DNA of 64,000 nucleotides from Terriglobia bacterium (GTDB lineage: Bacteria; Acidobacteriota; Terriglobia; JAIQFV01): NCBI GenBank assembly GCA_020072965.1, contig JAIQFY010000002.1:117480-181479 (forward strand), in the 5' to 3' direction. The notes under the pieces were generated by a model. That model saw only the letters and a program-made list of their open reading frames with translations, did not search any database and had not been told where the DNA came from. A program made the position numbers and the translations under genes. Below are positions 8,540 through 17,639 of the stretch, piece after piece (positions within the stretch are counted from its first letter, which is position 1; each line of letters opens with the position of its first letter).

Positions 8540-9436
8540 TCAATGCCCCACACCCGGCGCTGTCGTCCCAGCTGGGGTTCCAGACGAAGAAGCAAGCGAC
8601 GCGGTAATCGTCCCCACCGAAATGCGCGCCTTCAATTGAACCAGGCGATGGCGGGGTTCGTCAGTATACCAAACGTACATCCTTCCGGCTTGATGGAACA
8701 GTCCTTCGAACACCTTCGGCTCGACCCGGATGGTTTGAAATGTTCCGGCATCTGTTTTTATGGTTTCCCGCTGCTGGATCTCGACAGTCACATTGTAAGT
8801 CTTACCCCCGTCATTGACGGGGAACTGGACTGACTTGCCCACTGTGAACGGCTGAGTCTGCATATAGAAAAGCGCCGAGAGGACATCCTGCACACAACCG
8901 GGTGTGGCCGTCTGGGCCTTTCGAATGGGCGAGGCAGGCAGAATGAGGTTGCGATCCTGCAATTGGGCTGTCTTCTGACCCGGGGGAAAATCGACGATCG
9001 TTTCACGATGCCGGCGTCCTTCGTTGATCCGCTTCATGATCCGAACGGAGCAAAAACTCTTAAGAGCAACCAGAGATTCAAATTGATCCTCCACACGGTA
9101 GAGCGAGGACACGAATCGACTGGAATGTGCGTCTCCGGTGATCTGCAACTGGTCAGAGGCGGGATCGCGGTTCACCCGAATGCTGGCCAACCCGGCACTT
9201 GCGGTTCTCCAGTAGACATTGTAATTCAGCGTCTGGTTCTCGACTTCGACGGCGGAAGAGGTTTTTGCAGGTTGGGGGGTTGCCTCTGCTGCACTCCGGG
9301 GTTTGCCTGTCGCCACCATCATGGCGAAAATGAAGATCAGAGTCAGAATCACCCTGTAGATCACCGGGGTGGAGCTTCGAGAAAAAGATCGAATACTTTG
9401 CATCGGTGCCAGAAAGCGCGATATGGTCGGTTTCAT
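8540..9436 (-). CDS. DUF3108-family exported protein
   Basis: 298 residues with an N-terminal hydrophobic export signal (about 28-45, VILTLIFIFAMMV). The body matches my knowledge of the DUF3108 family: an early NYNVYW strand, a middle segment CVQDVLSALFYMQTQPF and a late YVWYTDEPRHRLVQLKARISVGTITASL. Members are secreted or periplasmic beta proteins of unknown role. Its start codon shares one base with the stop of the methyltransferase-like gene (TGATG), so translation is coupled. It belongs with the LPS operon by position. Confidence 0.82.
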   Translation of the reverse strand: MKPTISRFLAPMQSIRSFSRSSTPVIYRVILTLIFIFAMMVATGKPRSAAEATPQPAKTSSAVEVENQTLNYNVYWRTASAGLASIRVNRDPASDQLQITGDAHSSRFVSSLYRVEDQFESLVALKSFCSVRIMKRINEGRRHRETIVDFPPGQKTAQLQDRNLILPASPIRKAQTATPGCVQDVLSALFYMQTQPFTVGKSVQFPVNDGGKTYNVTVEIQQRETIKTDAGTFQTIRVEPKVFEGLFHQAGRMYVWYTDEPRHRLVQLKARISVGTITASLASSSGTPAGTTAPGVGH

Positions 9437-9996
9437 CAGGAACCCCTCAAGTATTTTATAAAAAACAGCAATGCCACTGCACTACAAAAACCCAGGAGGA
9501 CATTATACTCGCGATTCCGCCAATATTGCCTCCAGGTAAATGGGACTTTCTCTTTTCCCCGGCGCGAGCTCCCCTTCCAGGGCAGAAAGAGGGGGACCTC
9601 CCGCGCATAGGCAGTGAAAGTGTCACCGAAGAGGGCTTCCAAATGCTCTTCCTCCCGGCGCATCACGGGCCAATAGATCGCCAGAAAGAACAGCACAATC
9701 CCCACAAAGAGGGCCGCCCGGTGACCGGCCCATGCAAATCCAACGGCGATGAGAAAACTTCCGAAGTATAGCGGATTTCTCGAAAGTCCATACGGCCCAT
9801 CCCGAGCTAAAGCTGCATCCTTTCTGATCATCCCCGAAGCCCAGGCCCGCCACCCCACTCCGACAAGCGCCACGGCCGCGCCGATACCGATCGACTGCAC
9901 CGCGGGTCGCGCCAGAACAAAGTAGACAATCGCCGCCAAAAAGCCAAGCGGAACCCGCCATCGAGCCATGCGATGGCTAAATGAAGGTTGACTCAT
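9436..9996 (-). CDS. Isoprenylcysteine carboxyl methyltransferase-like (ICMT/PEMT) membrane protein
   Basis: 186 residues with about four membrane helices. The family core is visible: DGPYGLSRNPLYFGSFL (cofactor-binding RNP motif) and RREEEHLEALFGDTFTAYAREVP (EE motif and C-terminal amphipathic segment). Such proteins are SAM-dependent methyltransferases of lipids or small substrates. Start at 9996 in an ATGA overlap with the glycosyltransferase stop. Position at the end of an LPS-core operon suggests an envelope lipid or glycan substrate; that is inference. Confidence 0.85.
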   Translation of the reverse strand: MSQPSFSHRMARWRVPLGFLAAIVYFVLARPAVQSIGIGAAVALVGVGWRAWASGMIRKDAALARDGPYGLSRNPLYFGSFLIAVGFAWAGHRAALFVGIVLFFLAIYWPVMRREEEHLEALFGDTFTAYAREVPLFLPWKGSSRRGKEKVPFTWRQYWRNREYNVLLGFCSAVALLFFIKYLRGS

Positions 9997-11102
9997 GGGT
10001 TCCCCGGGCCAGGCAGTTTCGACGAAATTGAGCTCGCCCGCAGGAGTCGTGCCTGAACGGCCTCGAAAACCGCAGCCACCGGGATTGCTGCAATGCAGCG
10101 CCGGCTTCCACAGTCCCGCCGATAGCAATACCGCCCGCATTGATTCTGCTGAACCACGATATCGTCCGGACTGTAAGGGCCATTTCGCACCGGATCGGTG
10201 GACGCATAGATCCCCACGATAGGTGTCCGGGTCGCCGCGGCAATATGGAGCGGTCCGGTATCCGGCCCCACGAAAAGCCTCGCCCGTCCTGCCAGGGCGG
10301 CAAATTGCGGCAGCGTGGGGGAGAGCATAATAGCGGGTTGACCCGTCAAATGAGTCAGGATTTCCTCTCCCATTCCTTTCTCTGAGGGCCCGACCGTAAT
10401 CACCACGGGCCAGTCCAGTTCGTCCGAAAGCCGTCTCGACAACTGTGCATACTTCTCTACCGGCCACCTCTTGCTTTTCCAGTTTGCGCCTGGATTTACA
10501 ATGGCGAAATCCTTCCATTGCTGGCGTGTCAACTGTTCCTCAACCCAATCCTGCTCCGCCTCTCCGAAAAGGCGGTCAAACTCGAGCTCCTTCGGTTTCG
10601 CGGGGTCCATAGGCGCCGTTTCTTCAGAGTCCCGTCTCGAGAGGATGAATGGGTCCACGAGCTTCAAATGCTCAAAAATCACATTTCCCCGCTCCTGATT
10701 CCTGTCCACCCTCCGGGAATAAAAAATGGAAGCGTGCGGCTCGCGGAGAGAATTGCGATCTCCTCCGATGATTTCCCGGGAGTTTGAAAAAAACGCAAGC
10801 ACAGCCGATTTCCAGAGTCCCTGCAGATCGAAAACAACATCGTAATGAATGCCGCGCAGCTTTTCCAGGGTCAGAAGGATCTCCTGCCAGGTCTCAAGGC
10901 TGAAGTAAGACTTCCGCCAGCGAAGCGTATCGATTTCAAATATCCCATCGATGGCCTGTGCATGATTCAGCACGGGCCGAGCATAGCGTTCCACCAGCCA
11001 ATCCAGGCGGGCTGCCGGAAAAGCGCGCCGGAGTCGGACCACTGCGGGCATGGCGTGAATCACATCGCCGATGGAACCGAGTTTGACGATCAAGATCTTC
11101 AA
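9993..11102 (-). CDS. waaC: Glycosyltransferase family 9, heptosyltransferase I-like
   Basis: About 369 residues. GT9 features: N-terminal LKILIVKLGSIGDVIHAMPAV, a central VNPGANWKSKRWP (nucleotide-sugar site) and GPDTGPLHIAAA near the C-terminus. It probably adds the first heptose to Kdo of the inner core. I place the start at a TTG (11102): AAAGGA lies six bases before it within the end of rfaE2, and the protein then begins as WaaC proteins do. An alternative TTG at 11129 would overlap rfaE2. Cysteine-rich C-terminal stretch (CGRYCYRRDCGSRRC) is unusual and may bind metal. Confidence 0.87.
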   Translation of the reverse strand: MKILIVKLGSIGDVIHAMPAVVRLRRAFPAARLDWLVERYARPVLNHAQAIDGIFEIDTLRWRKSYFSLETWQEILLTLEKLRGIHYDVVFDLQGLWKSAVLAFFSNSREIIGGDRNSLREPHASIFYSRRVDRNQERGNVIFEHLKLVDPFILSRRDSEETAPMDPAKPKELEFDRLFGEAEQDWVEEQLTRQQWKDFAIVNPGANWKSKRWPVEKYAQLSRRLSDELDWPVVITVGPSEKGMGEEILTHLTGQPAIMLSPTLPQFAALAGRARLFVGPDTGPLHIAAATRTPIVGIYASTDPVRNGPYSPDDIVVQQNQCGRYCYRRDCGSRRCIAAIPVAAVFEAVQARLLRASSISSKLPGPGNP

Positions 11103-11103
11103 C

Positions 11104-11595
11104 TCAATTCCTTTCACCGTCCCTTTCAAGGACCCGTCGTATCAAGTCGTGGGTGGAGTGGTCCTTCGGATCTCCCACAATTGCCACCTCTCCGCCGTAG
11201 GAACGGACCACCCCGCGTTCGGGAACGGTTTCTGGAGCATAGTCCGTCCCCTTGGCGTGGACATCCGGATGAAGCGCTTTGATCAAGGGCTCGACGGTTG
11301 CATCGTCAAACACAGTGACATAATCCACGCATTCCAGGGCTGCCACCAATCGGGCGCGCGCAGCCTCGGGCATCAGAGGTCGCCCCGCGTCCTTGATTCC
11401 GCGCATCGACGTGTCGCTATTCACTCCCACAACGAGCACGTCGCCGAGCACTTTGGCCCCCTGGAGATAGCGAATATGACCCACGTGCAGGACATCAAAA
11501 CATCCATTTGCGAGGACAATTTTTTGGTTCAGGGCGCGATGCGCTGCAACAACGGATCGGAGGCCGGCGAGGTCGAGGATCTTCTTCTCGGTCAT
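11104..11595 (-). CDS. rfaE2: D-glycero-beta-D-manno-heptose 1-phosphate adenylyltransferase (RfaE domain II)
   Basis: 163 residues forming ADP-heptose from heptose 1-phosphate and ATP, the last activation step before heptosyltransferases. Nucleotidyltransferase motif GCFDVLHVGHIRYL (HxGH) near residue 35 and a C-terminal STHDLIRR close to the ISSS-type motif. In enterobacteria this is the C-terminal half of bifunctional HldE; here kinase and adenylyltransferase are separate adjacent genes 44 bp apart. Confidence 0.93.
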   Translation of the reverse strand: MTEKKILDLAGLRSVVAAHRALNQKIVLANGCFDVLHVGHIRYLQGAKVLGDVLVVGVNSDTSMRGIKDAGRPLMPEAARARLVAALECVDYVTVFDDATVEPLIKALHPDVHAKGTDYAPETVPERGVVRSYGGEVAIVGDPKDHSTHDLIRRVLERDGERN

Positions 11596-11639
11596 GGTTT
11601 GCAGATCTCCAGGCGGGGCATCCGCCGAGGCGGATCTCT

Positions 11640-12656
11640 CTACATGACATCGGACTCAACCGCCGCTATCAGCTCTTCGCGGCGGACTGTTGCCGTGCCA
11701 TGCTTCATAACGACAAGGCCTCCGGCATAATTGGAAAGCCGCGCCGCCTGGAGAAAACTGGCCCCACAGGCCAGTGCCAGCGTGAACACGGCGATGACCG
11801 TATCTCCGGCACCAGTGACATCCGCCACCTGGTCCGTCCCGTAAATGGGGAGGTGTTGAGTGGTCCGGCGGGGTTCAAACAGGGCCATCCCCTCCTTGCC
11901 GCGTGTGATCAGCAGGGCCTTCAGACCCAGTCGCTTCAACAGTCTCCTTCCCGCCATCTCCAGTGCCGCGAGATTGTTGCCGATGATCATACCCAGCGCG
12001 GATTCCACCTCCGGCTCGTTGGGGGTCGCTGCCGTGAAGGATTTGAAGCGAAGGATCTGATATCGCGAATCCAAATTCAATGGAATGGGTCGATTCCGAA
12101 CCGCGGCCCTCAGCGTATCCACACTCGCGGAATTGATCATTCCGGAACCGTAATCAGACACCAGGATCGCATCCACCTTGGGGGCGATCTGACTCGCTCG
12201 TTCGACCAACCGCTCCCGGACCTTCTCACCCGGAGGAGCCGAGGCCTGGCGGTCGATTCGGACCACCTGCTGGTGGGTGGTATGAGCTGACCCCGCCAGG
12301 ATGCGGGACTTGGTCGTCGTTGAAAAACTTTTGTCCGTCAGAATCCCGGATGCTGAGACCCCCTTGCTGCGAAAGAATTGAATCAGTTGGGCACCCTGCG
12401 CATCCCGCCCGACGATGCTGAAGGGAAATACCTGGGCGCCCAAATCGACCAGGTTGTTCGCGGCGTTGGCTCCACCCCCCGGAACAACCTCGGTCCGCCT
12501 GTGGTTCAGAATCAGAACCGGGGCCTCCCGGGATACCCGTGAGATTTCGCCATCGACATACTCATCGGCCACGAAATCGCCCAACACGAGGATTCGGGCC
12601 CTTGAAAAATGATCGATTGTCCGGAGGAGCAGTTCACATTCCCTGGGCTCAATCAT
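11640..12656 (-). CDS. rfaE1: D-glycero-beta-D-manno-heptose-7-phosphate kinase (RfaE domain I)
   Basis: 338-residue PfkB-family sugar kinase. Visible are GGGANAANNLVDLGA (N-terminal PfkB region), a lid and ligand segment, and the C-terminal anion-hole motif DVTGAGDTVIAVF. It phosphorylates heptose 7-phosphate at C1, upstream of GmhB. Start at 12656 in an ATGA overlap with gmhB; the open frame runs further back but only through gmhB in another frame. Confidence 0.93.
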   Translation of the reverse strand: MIEPRECELLLRTIDHFSRARILVLGDFVADEYVDGEISRVSREAPVLILNHRRTEVVPGGGANAANNLVDLGAQVFPFSIVGRDAQGAQLIQFFRSKGVSASGILTDKSFSTTTKSRILAGSAHTTHQQVVRIDRQASAPPGEKVRERLVERASQIAPKVDAILVSDYGSGMINSASVDTLRAAVRNRPIPLNLDSRYQILRFKSFTAATPNEPEVESALGMIIGNNLAALEMAGRRLLKRLGLKALLITRGKEGMALFEPRRTTQHLPIYGTDQVADVTGAGDTVIAVFTLALACGASFLQAARLSNYAGGLVVMKHGTATVRREELIAAVESDVM

Positions 12657-13249
12657 TGGCGATGTTTCCTTCTTGAGTGCATCAGGATTTTCCTTACGGC
12701 TTGCAGGAGGTTTGTGCAGACCCAGTCCGGCTGAAACTCCCATTGGGAAAGGTGATAGTCGAACTCGCCGCGGCCGTATCCAGTCATCACGAGGGCGCTC
12801 CACAATCCGTGAAGGGCCGCCATTTCGATGTCACTCTTGCGGTCTCCAACGATGTAAGACCGGGACAAATCCACGCCCAGCTCCCGTTCCGCGCGATCCA
12901 GCATTCCCCGTCCCGGTTTTCGACAATCGCACTTGAGGCGATAGGGCGCCTCCCCGACCTCGGGGTGATGGGGACAATAATAGATCGCATCGAGGTGCGC
13001 CCTCCTTGACTTCAAAGTTCGCAGGATCTTCTCGTTGACCTCGACCACGAGGGATTCGGGGAAGTACCCCCGGGCCACCCCCGCCTGGTTGGAGATGATC
13101 ACGGCCTTGGCGCCCGCTCGGTTGATGATGCGCACCGCTTCAGCACTGAATGGAAAGATATGACATCGAGAGGGATGGTTGACGTATCCGACCTCCTCGC
13201 ACACTGTCCCGTCACGATCCATAAATACGGCAAAAGGCTTTTCTGGCAT
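12653..13249 (-). CDS. gmhB: D-glycero-D-manno-heptose-1,7-bisphosphate 7-phosphatase
   Basis: 198-residue HAD phosphatase. Motif I DRDGTV (nucleophile Asp and acid Asp), motif II ISNQAG, the zinc-binding CPHHPE...CDCRKP insert and motif IV GDRKSDIEMA are all present. It removes the 7-phosphate between the RfaE kinase and adenylyltransferase steps. Sits 10 bp after waaF and overlaps rfaE1 by ATGA. The isomerase gmhA is not in the window. Confidence 0.94.
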   Translation of the reverse strand: MPEKPFAVFMDRDGTVCEEVGYVNHPSRCHIFPFSAEAVRIINRAGAKAVIISNQAGVARGYFPESLVVEVNEKILRTLKSRRAHLDAIYYCPHHPEVGEAPYRLKCDCRKPGRGMLDRAERELGVDLSRSYIVGDRKSDIEMAALHGLWSALVMTGYGRGEFDYHLSQWEFQPDWVCTNLLQAVRKILMHSRRKHRQ

Positions 13250-13259
13250 GTAGAGGAGC

Positions 13260-14303
13260 TCAAAGTGAGAGCAGACCGGCCGCCACGCGGTATACGTCCT
13301 CGACGGAGACGCTGGTCATGCAGCGGTGGTCCAACGGGCATTCTCGAAGCAGGCAGGGACTGCACGACACGGGATGCTTGACCACCCGTGTATGCGGTCC
13401 CAAGGGCGCGGTGGTCTGTGAATCGGTCGGCCCGAAAATGGCCACCGTCCGCGTGCCAACAGCGGCCGCCAAATGCATCGGCCCGGAATCGTTCGTCACG
13501 AAGAGGGAACAACATTTCAACAGCGCGGCCAGATCCCCCAAGGTGGTTTCCCCGCTGAATATCTTCGCAGGGTGTCGCATCTCATGAGCAATGGAATCGG
13601 CCATAGTCCGCTCGCTGGCCGAACCAAAGATTAACACATCGGCTCCCGAGGCATCAACGAATCGATCCGCCAGGGCAGCATAGCGATCGGGAAGCCAGCG
13701 CTTGGCCGATCCATAGAACGCGCCCGGATTCAGCCCGACCAGCAGCTTGCCCTCCGAGACTCCCTTTGCTGAGAGAAGTTGGCGCGCTCTTTGGTGGCGT
13801 GTCCCGGAGATCACAAGCGAAACCTGTGGGACGGGGGGAAGCAAAGGGATGAACCCAGCCTGCCTCAGGATTTCGAGGTAGTATAGGCTCTGATGCTGAA
13901 ACAGAATTTCCCGGGAAATGTTTAGACGGCGTGTCAGGAGCAGGCTTCTCCCATCGGTCGCGTATCCGATGCGCTCCGGAATGCCCGCCTTCCAAGCCAA
14001 GTATGCACTCTCGAAAGAGTTTGGAAACAAAATCGCGATATCAAAACGCTCCCGACCCAACTCTGAGACGAACCTCGATCTGCCGCGCCATCCCCGGTGC
14101 TGGAGGGACCGATCGTAGACTTGAATATGATCCACGGCAGAGGTCTGTTCAAAGAGCTCACTGACCCACGGGCGCACAGCCAGCGTGATCTCAGCCTCCG
14201 GTCGGGCCCGCCGAAGCGCCTCCAAGGCGGGGATCGTTAGAATGGAGTCTCCCACCCAGTTCGTTCCGCGAACCCAGATTCTTGTCCTGCGAGTTGTCGT
14301 CAT
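13260..14303 (-). CDS. waaF: ADP-heptose:LPS heptosyltransferase II
   Basis: 347-residue GT9 protein. N-terminus IWVRGTNWVGDSILTIPAL is characteristic of WaaF; the nucleotide-sugar region VGLNPGAFYGSAKRW and the FVTNDSGPMHLAAA motif follow. Adds the second inner-core heptose. Positioned 34 bp after lpxK and 10 bp before gmhB in one transcript direction. Confidence 0.93.
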   Translation of the reverse strand: MTTTRRTRIWVRGTNWVGDSILTIPALEALRRARPEAEITLAVRPWVSELFEQTSAVDHIQVYDRSLQHRGWRGRSRFVSELGRERFDIAILFPNSFESAYLAWKAGIPERIGYATDGRSLLLTRRLNISREILFQHQSLYYLEILRQAGFIPLLPPVPQVSLVISGTRHQRARQLLSAKGVSEGKLLVGLNPGAFYGSAKRWLPDRYAALADRFVDASGADVLIFGSASERTMADSIAHEMRHPAKIFSGETTLGDLAALLKCCSLFVTNDSGPMHLAAAVGTRTVAIFGPTDSQTTAPLGPHTRVVKHPVSCSPCLLRECPLDHRCMTSVSVEDVYRVAAGLLSL

Positions 14304-14337
14304 GTGAGAAGACCCGGAGAGAGAGACCCCTCTTCGA

Positions 14338-15381
14338 TTAAGTCAACAGCGACTGTAGAAATCGCGCCTCGTCGTTCACTTTCATCTCAATCTCGAAAAC
14401 AAAGCACGGCCAATTCCCAAACGCCCGTGGGGGGAGGTTTATTGCGTCCTTGGCGGTCGTGATGAGGGCATCTGCCCCGCACTGAAGGGCACGAAACATA
14501 ATATTGCGTGTGTCGGAGGGGCGGTAACGATGGTGGTCCGGAAAACCCAGGGATTGCGCCACTGTAAGTTGCTGCCCCCGCAAATCGCCAAGGAACTGGT
14601 CGGGTCGCGCAATTCCGCAGAAGGCGAGCAGCCTCTTTCCCCGGATTTCTTCGACTGGCCGGGCACTCCCGCCTTCAGTCATCGACACACCGATACATTT
14701 CCGATGGGCGCTAAACAGTTCGGCCGAAGGGCAGAGAACCTTCAGCTGTCCCGGAATGGACGGCTCGGGTGGCGAGTTCTCGCTTCTCACCAGAACCACG
14801 ATGTCCGCGCGTTGAACCGCGTGGGGAGACTCTCGAAGACGGCCCAGGGGAATGACCTCGCCATTATCAAAGGGCCGCTCCCCATCAAGCAGCAAAATGT
14901 TCCGGGCGCGCGCGAGCTTCAGATGCTGGAAGCCGTCATCGAGAACAATCCAGTCCACCTGGAGATGTGACTCGATCCATTGTGCGGCCCGCCACTTGGG
15001 AGAGCCCACGACGACCGAGACATCGCGCAGTCGTTGCGCCATTAGCTGGGCCTCGTCTCCTGATTGTGACGCCTCCGCGAACACTTTTTTCCCATCTGAG
15101 ACCAGACATATCGCCCCCCGACCCCCCGATCTCCTCTTATAGCCTCGGCAGAGGATAGCCACTGACAGATTCTGAGCCCGGAGCAGTTCCGCCACCCGCA
15201 TCGCGAAGGGAGTCTTCCCCGCCCCGCCGAGCGTCAGATTCCCGATGCTGATCACCCGCGGGTTCACCTTGACGGTCTTCAAAAGTCCTTTCTCGTAAAG
15301 CCGGGCACGCAGATTTATTACTGCGGAATAGAGGGCAGCCGCCGGCCGGAGGCCGCGTCTCAGAAGTGGGATTTGGATCAT
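14338..15381 (-). CDS. lpxK: Tetraacyldisaccharide (lipid A) 4'-kinase
   Basis: 347 residues; phosphorylates lipid A disaccharide at the 4' position on the inner membrane. P-loop SIGNLTLGGAGKTPF near residue 45 and the later motif VLDDGFQHLKLAR are LpxK signatures. A short N-terminal hydrophobic segment fits monotopic membrane binding. The start lies in an ATGA overlap with waaA, so the two are translationally coupled. Confidence 0.95.
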   Translation of the reverse strand: MIQIPLLRRGLRPAAALYSAVINLRARLYEKGLLKTVKVNPRVISIGNLTLGGAGKTPFAMRVAELLRAQNLSVAILCRGYKRRSGGRGAICLVSDGKKVFAEASQSGDEAQLMAQRLRDVSVVVGSPKWRAAQWIESHLQVDWIVLDDGFQHLKLARARNILLLDGERPFDNGEVIPLGRLRESPHAVQRADIVVLVRSENSPPEPSIPGQLKVLCPSAELFSAHRKCIGVSMTEGGSARPVEEIRGKRLLAFCGIARPDQFLGDLRGQQLTVAQSLGFPDHHRYRPSDTRNIMFRALQCGADALITTAKDAINLPPRAFGNWPCFVFEIEMKVNDEARFLQSLLT

Positions 15382-16655
15382 AGGAGTTTCATGATCATTT
15401 CGACTGAGTGTGCCGTTGCCCCGGAGCTCTTGGCAACCAGCGCTCGACCCCGTTCCCCGATGGCTCGTCCCTGGACGGTGTCTTCGAGCAATGTGATGGT
15501 GGCTGACGCGAGCTCGTCGGCGTTTCTAACCTGAAGGGCTGCTTTGTGGATGAGAAAATCCTCGGCCATTTTCTGAAAGTTGGACATGTACGGGCCAAAC
15601 AATACTGCAACTCCGGCCGCGGCGGGTTCGAGTATGTTATGCCCACCCTTCTTCACCAGGCTGCCTCCAACAAATGCAACCTTCGCCATCGAGTAAAGGG
15701 TCACTAGCTCTCCGACCGAATCCAGGAGAAGAATGTCGCGAACGCGCTCTTCGGCAGTCTCGAGCTGGGAACGACGGACAACACTGAACGGGGACCTGGC
15801 CATCAGATTGGCCACCGTGTCGAATCGCTCAGGGCGCCGGGGTGCGAGAATCAGCCGCGCCGAGGGGATTCGTGCCTTGACTTCCGCGAATGCCTTCAGC
15901 ACGAGTTCTTCCTCGCCCTCCGCCGTACTTCCGGCTATCCACAAAGCCGACCCGTCGTCCCCCAAAAACCTTTCGCGGACCAGGCTCTGCCCCTCTTCAG
16001 ATTTTACACTCAGCTGAATATCGTATTTCAGATTCCCGCACACCAGGACTTTTTCAGCCGGCGCCCCCAGGCTCCGAATGCGCTCCGCATCCTCTTCGGT
16101 TTGCATGAGGAAGAGATCGATCTCAGGGAGGAATCGGTGTAGGAATCCCTTCACCCGCCCGTACCAATGGAAAGACTTCTCCGAAATCCGCCCATTGACG
16201 ACCACAAGCTTGATGCCCTGTCGGTGAGCTTCGTGAATGAAGTTTGGCCACAGCTCGGTCTCCGCGAGGCAGACCAGCGCCGGTTGAATATGACCAAGGC
16301 TGCGCCGGACATTCCAACGCCAATCGAACGGATAATAAAAGAACCCGCTTGCCCCTGTGATTCGTTCGCGCGCGTTCTGCTGCCCGGTGAGCGTGGTTGT
16401 GGAAATGAAGATTTTCCGGGAACCGGCGCAGGCCCTTAACTGCGACACCAGGGGCGCCACCGCGTTGCTCTCCCCCACGGAGACTGCATGGATCCAGATC
16501 GCCCCTTTCGTGCCCTGGTGCAGCTCCCGGGGGAGTCTTCCGGTCCGTTCGAACAGACTGACAAGGTATTTTCCGTGTCGCATGGCTTGAAAAAGGAAGA
16601 AAGGCAGGAGGAGCACAACTCCGAGGCACAGCAGAATACTGTATAGGGTGAACAA
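15378..16655 (-). CDS. waaA: 3-deoxy-D-manno-octulosonic acid (Kdo) transferase
   Basis: 425 residues. N-terminal membrane anchor (about 3-25), acceptor domain with WIHAVSVGESNAVAPL and CP-like WPNFIHEAHRQG, then a donor domain with GSTAEGEEE and LEPAAAGVAVLFGPYMSNF. Adds Kdo to lipid A precursor. No ATG is available at the right place: translation probably begins at the TTG at 16655, which has AGGT seven bases upstream. First gene of the LPS-core operon. Confidence 0.94.
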   Translation of the reverse strand: MFTLYSILLCLGVVLLLPFFLFQAMRHGKYLVSLFERTGRLPRELHQGTKGAIWIHAVSVGESNAVAPLVSQLRACAGSRKIFISTTTLTGQQNARERITGASGFFYYPFDWRWNVRRSLGHIQPALVCLAETELWPNFIHEAHRQGIKLVVVNGRISEKSFHWYGRVKGFLHRFLPEIDLFLMQTEEDAERIRSLGAPAEKVLVCGNLKYDIQLSVKSEEGQSLVRERFLGDDGSALWIAGSTAEGEEELVLKAFAEVKARIPSARLILAPRRPERFDTVANLMARSPFSVVRRSQLETAEERVRDILLLDSVGELVTLYSMAKVAFVGGSLVKKGGHNILEPAAAGVAVLFGPYMSNFQKMAEDFLIHKAALQVRNADELASATITLLEDTVQGRAIGERGRALVAKSSGATAHSVEMIMKLL

Positions 16656-16980
16656 TGGTTGACCTGTAATGCGCCGATGCGAAAATACGAACGCAAAAAT
16701 ATAACGGATGGGCGGTTCATGCGCCAGCGATTTTGTGTCGGGGCGGGGCCCCCGCGTCCGGAAGAAATGAAGGTGCCACCGTTCCCATCATTCGAACGCA
16801 CAGGAAGCCATCAAGATGACAGGAACCCACTCCTGGTTTCCCGGAAAGACGATCCCGCTTGTTTGATCCCTGAAGGTCAACGAGGAGTGAAGCCGGCTGG
16901 CATTTGACAGTTTGGGGAGGCTCCTATAAATTTAATGTTTCTGATCGCAGACCCGGCATAGTCTGGGGAGGAGTTCACAA
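16656..16980. other. Divergent intergenic region between waaA and the Cys-rich gene
   Basis: No gene seen. The right end holds a promoter and strong ribosome site for the plus-strand gene; I see no clear promoter pair for waaA. Confidence 0.5.
16904..16932 (+). promoter_or_regulatory. Probable sigma-70 promoter of the Cys-rich protein gene
   Basis: TTGACA at 16904-16909 is a perfect -35. The -10 may be TAAATT at 16927-16932 (17-bp spacer) or TATAAA at 16925-16930 (15-bp spacer). A strong ribosome site GGGGAGGAG follows at 16965-16973, seven bases before the ATG. Confidence 0.65.
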
Positions 16981-17619
16981 ATGCAATGTCCATTGTGTGG
17001 TAAGCGCAAGGCGAGGCGGTCCTGTCCTGCCAAATCCGCTCAGATCTGCGGCGTTTGTTGCGCCACGAAGCGGGAGATTGAAATCGATTGTCCGCTGTCT
17101 TGCAGCTATCTTCGAGAAGGATACCAATATGCCATGGAGAAAAATCCTCTTGAGCAAAGGGCCCGCTCAATGACCATCGACCGGACCTTTGACCGCGGAT
17201 TCCTCCTGGAGAATGAGAGATTCTTGATGGAGCTGTCGAAGGGGATCAGGGAATGTTATATGTCCGCCCCGCAATTACATGATTCAGACATTGTGGGTGC
17301 GTTTGCTGCCCTCGAAAAGACCTTTCGAACTCTTGACACAGGGCTATATTACGACACCAGGCCGGAAGGGGGTCTAGAACAAATCCTGTATTTAAAGCTC
17401 AAGGAGAGCATTGATCTGAAAATCCAAACCCCCGACATCCAGGGTCGTCGCTTGAAGGTCTCAGCCGTCATCGATTGCCTGGTTTTTATGCAGCAATTTG
17501 TTCAGATGAAGGGTTCGGGCCGCCCTCTGAGTCGGGGATACCTCACCCATCTCGAGGAGGTCTTCTCGCACGCCCCGCAGGAGTCTCCGTCAGAGGAGCC
17601 ACGCATTTTACTCACGTAA
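16981..17619 (+). CDS. Uncharacterised protein with N-terminal Cys-rich zinc-binding module
   Basis: 212 residues. The first 45 hold nine cysteines in the pattern CPLC...SCP...ICGVCC...CPLSC, which suggests one or two zinc sites. I recall similar N-termini in hypothetical proteins of Acidobacteria, but I cannot name a function. The rest (about 50-212) appears alpha-helical, with no catalytic motif recognised. Monocistronic, with its own strong promoter and ribosome site, and convergent with the next gene 20 bp away. Confidence 0.8.
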   Translation: MQCPLCGKRKARRSCPAKSAQICGVCCATKREIEIDCPLSCSYLREGYQYAMEKNPLEQRARSMTIDRTFDRGFLLENERFLMELSKGIRECYMSAPQLHDSDIVGAFAALEKTFRTLDTGLYYDTRPEGGLEQILYLKLKESIDLKIQTPDIQGRRLKVSAVIDCLVFMQQFVQMKGSGRPLSRGYLTHLEEVFSHAPQESPSEEPRILLT

Positions 17620-17639
17620 TCGCCGCTCCTCTCCGCACC

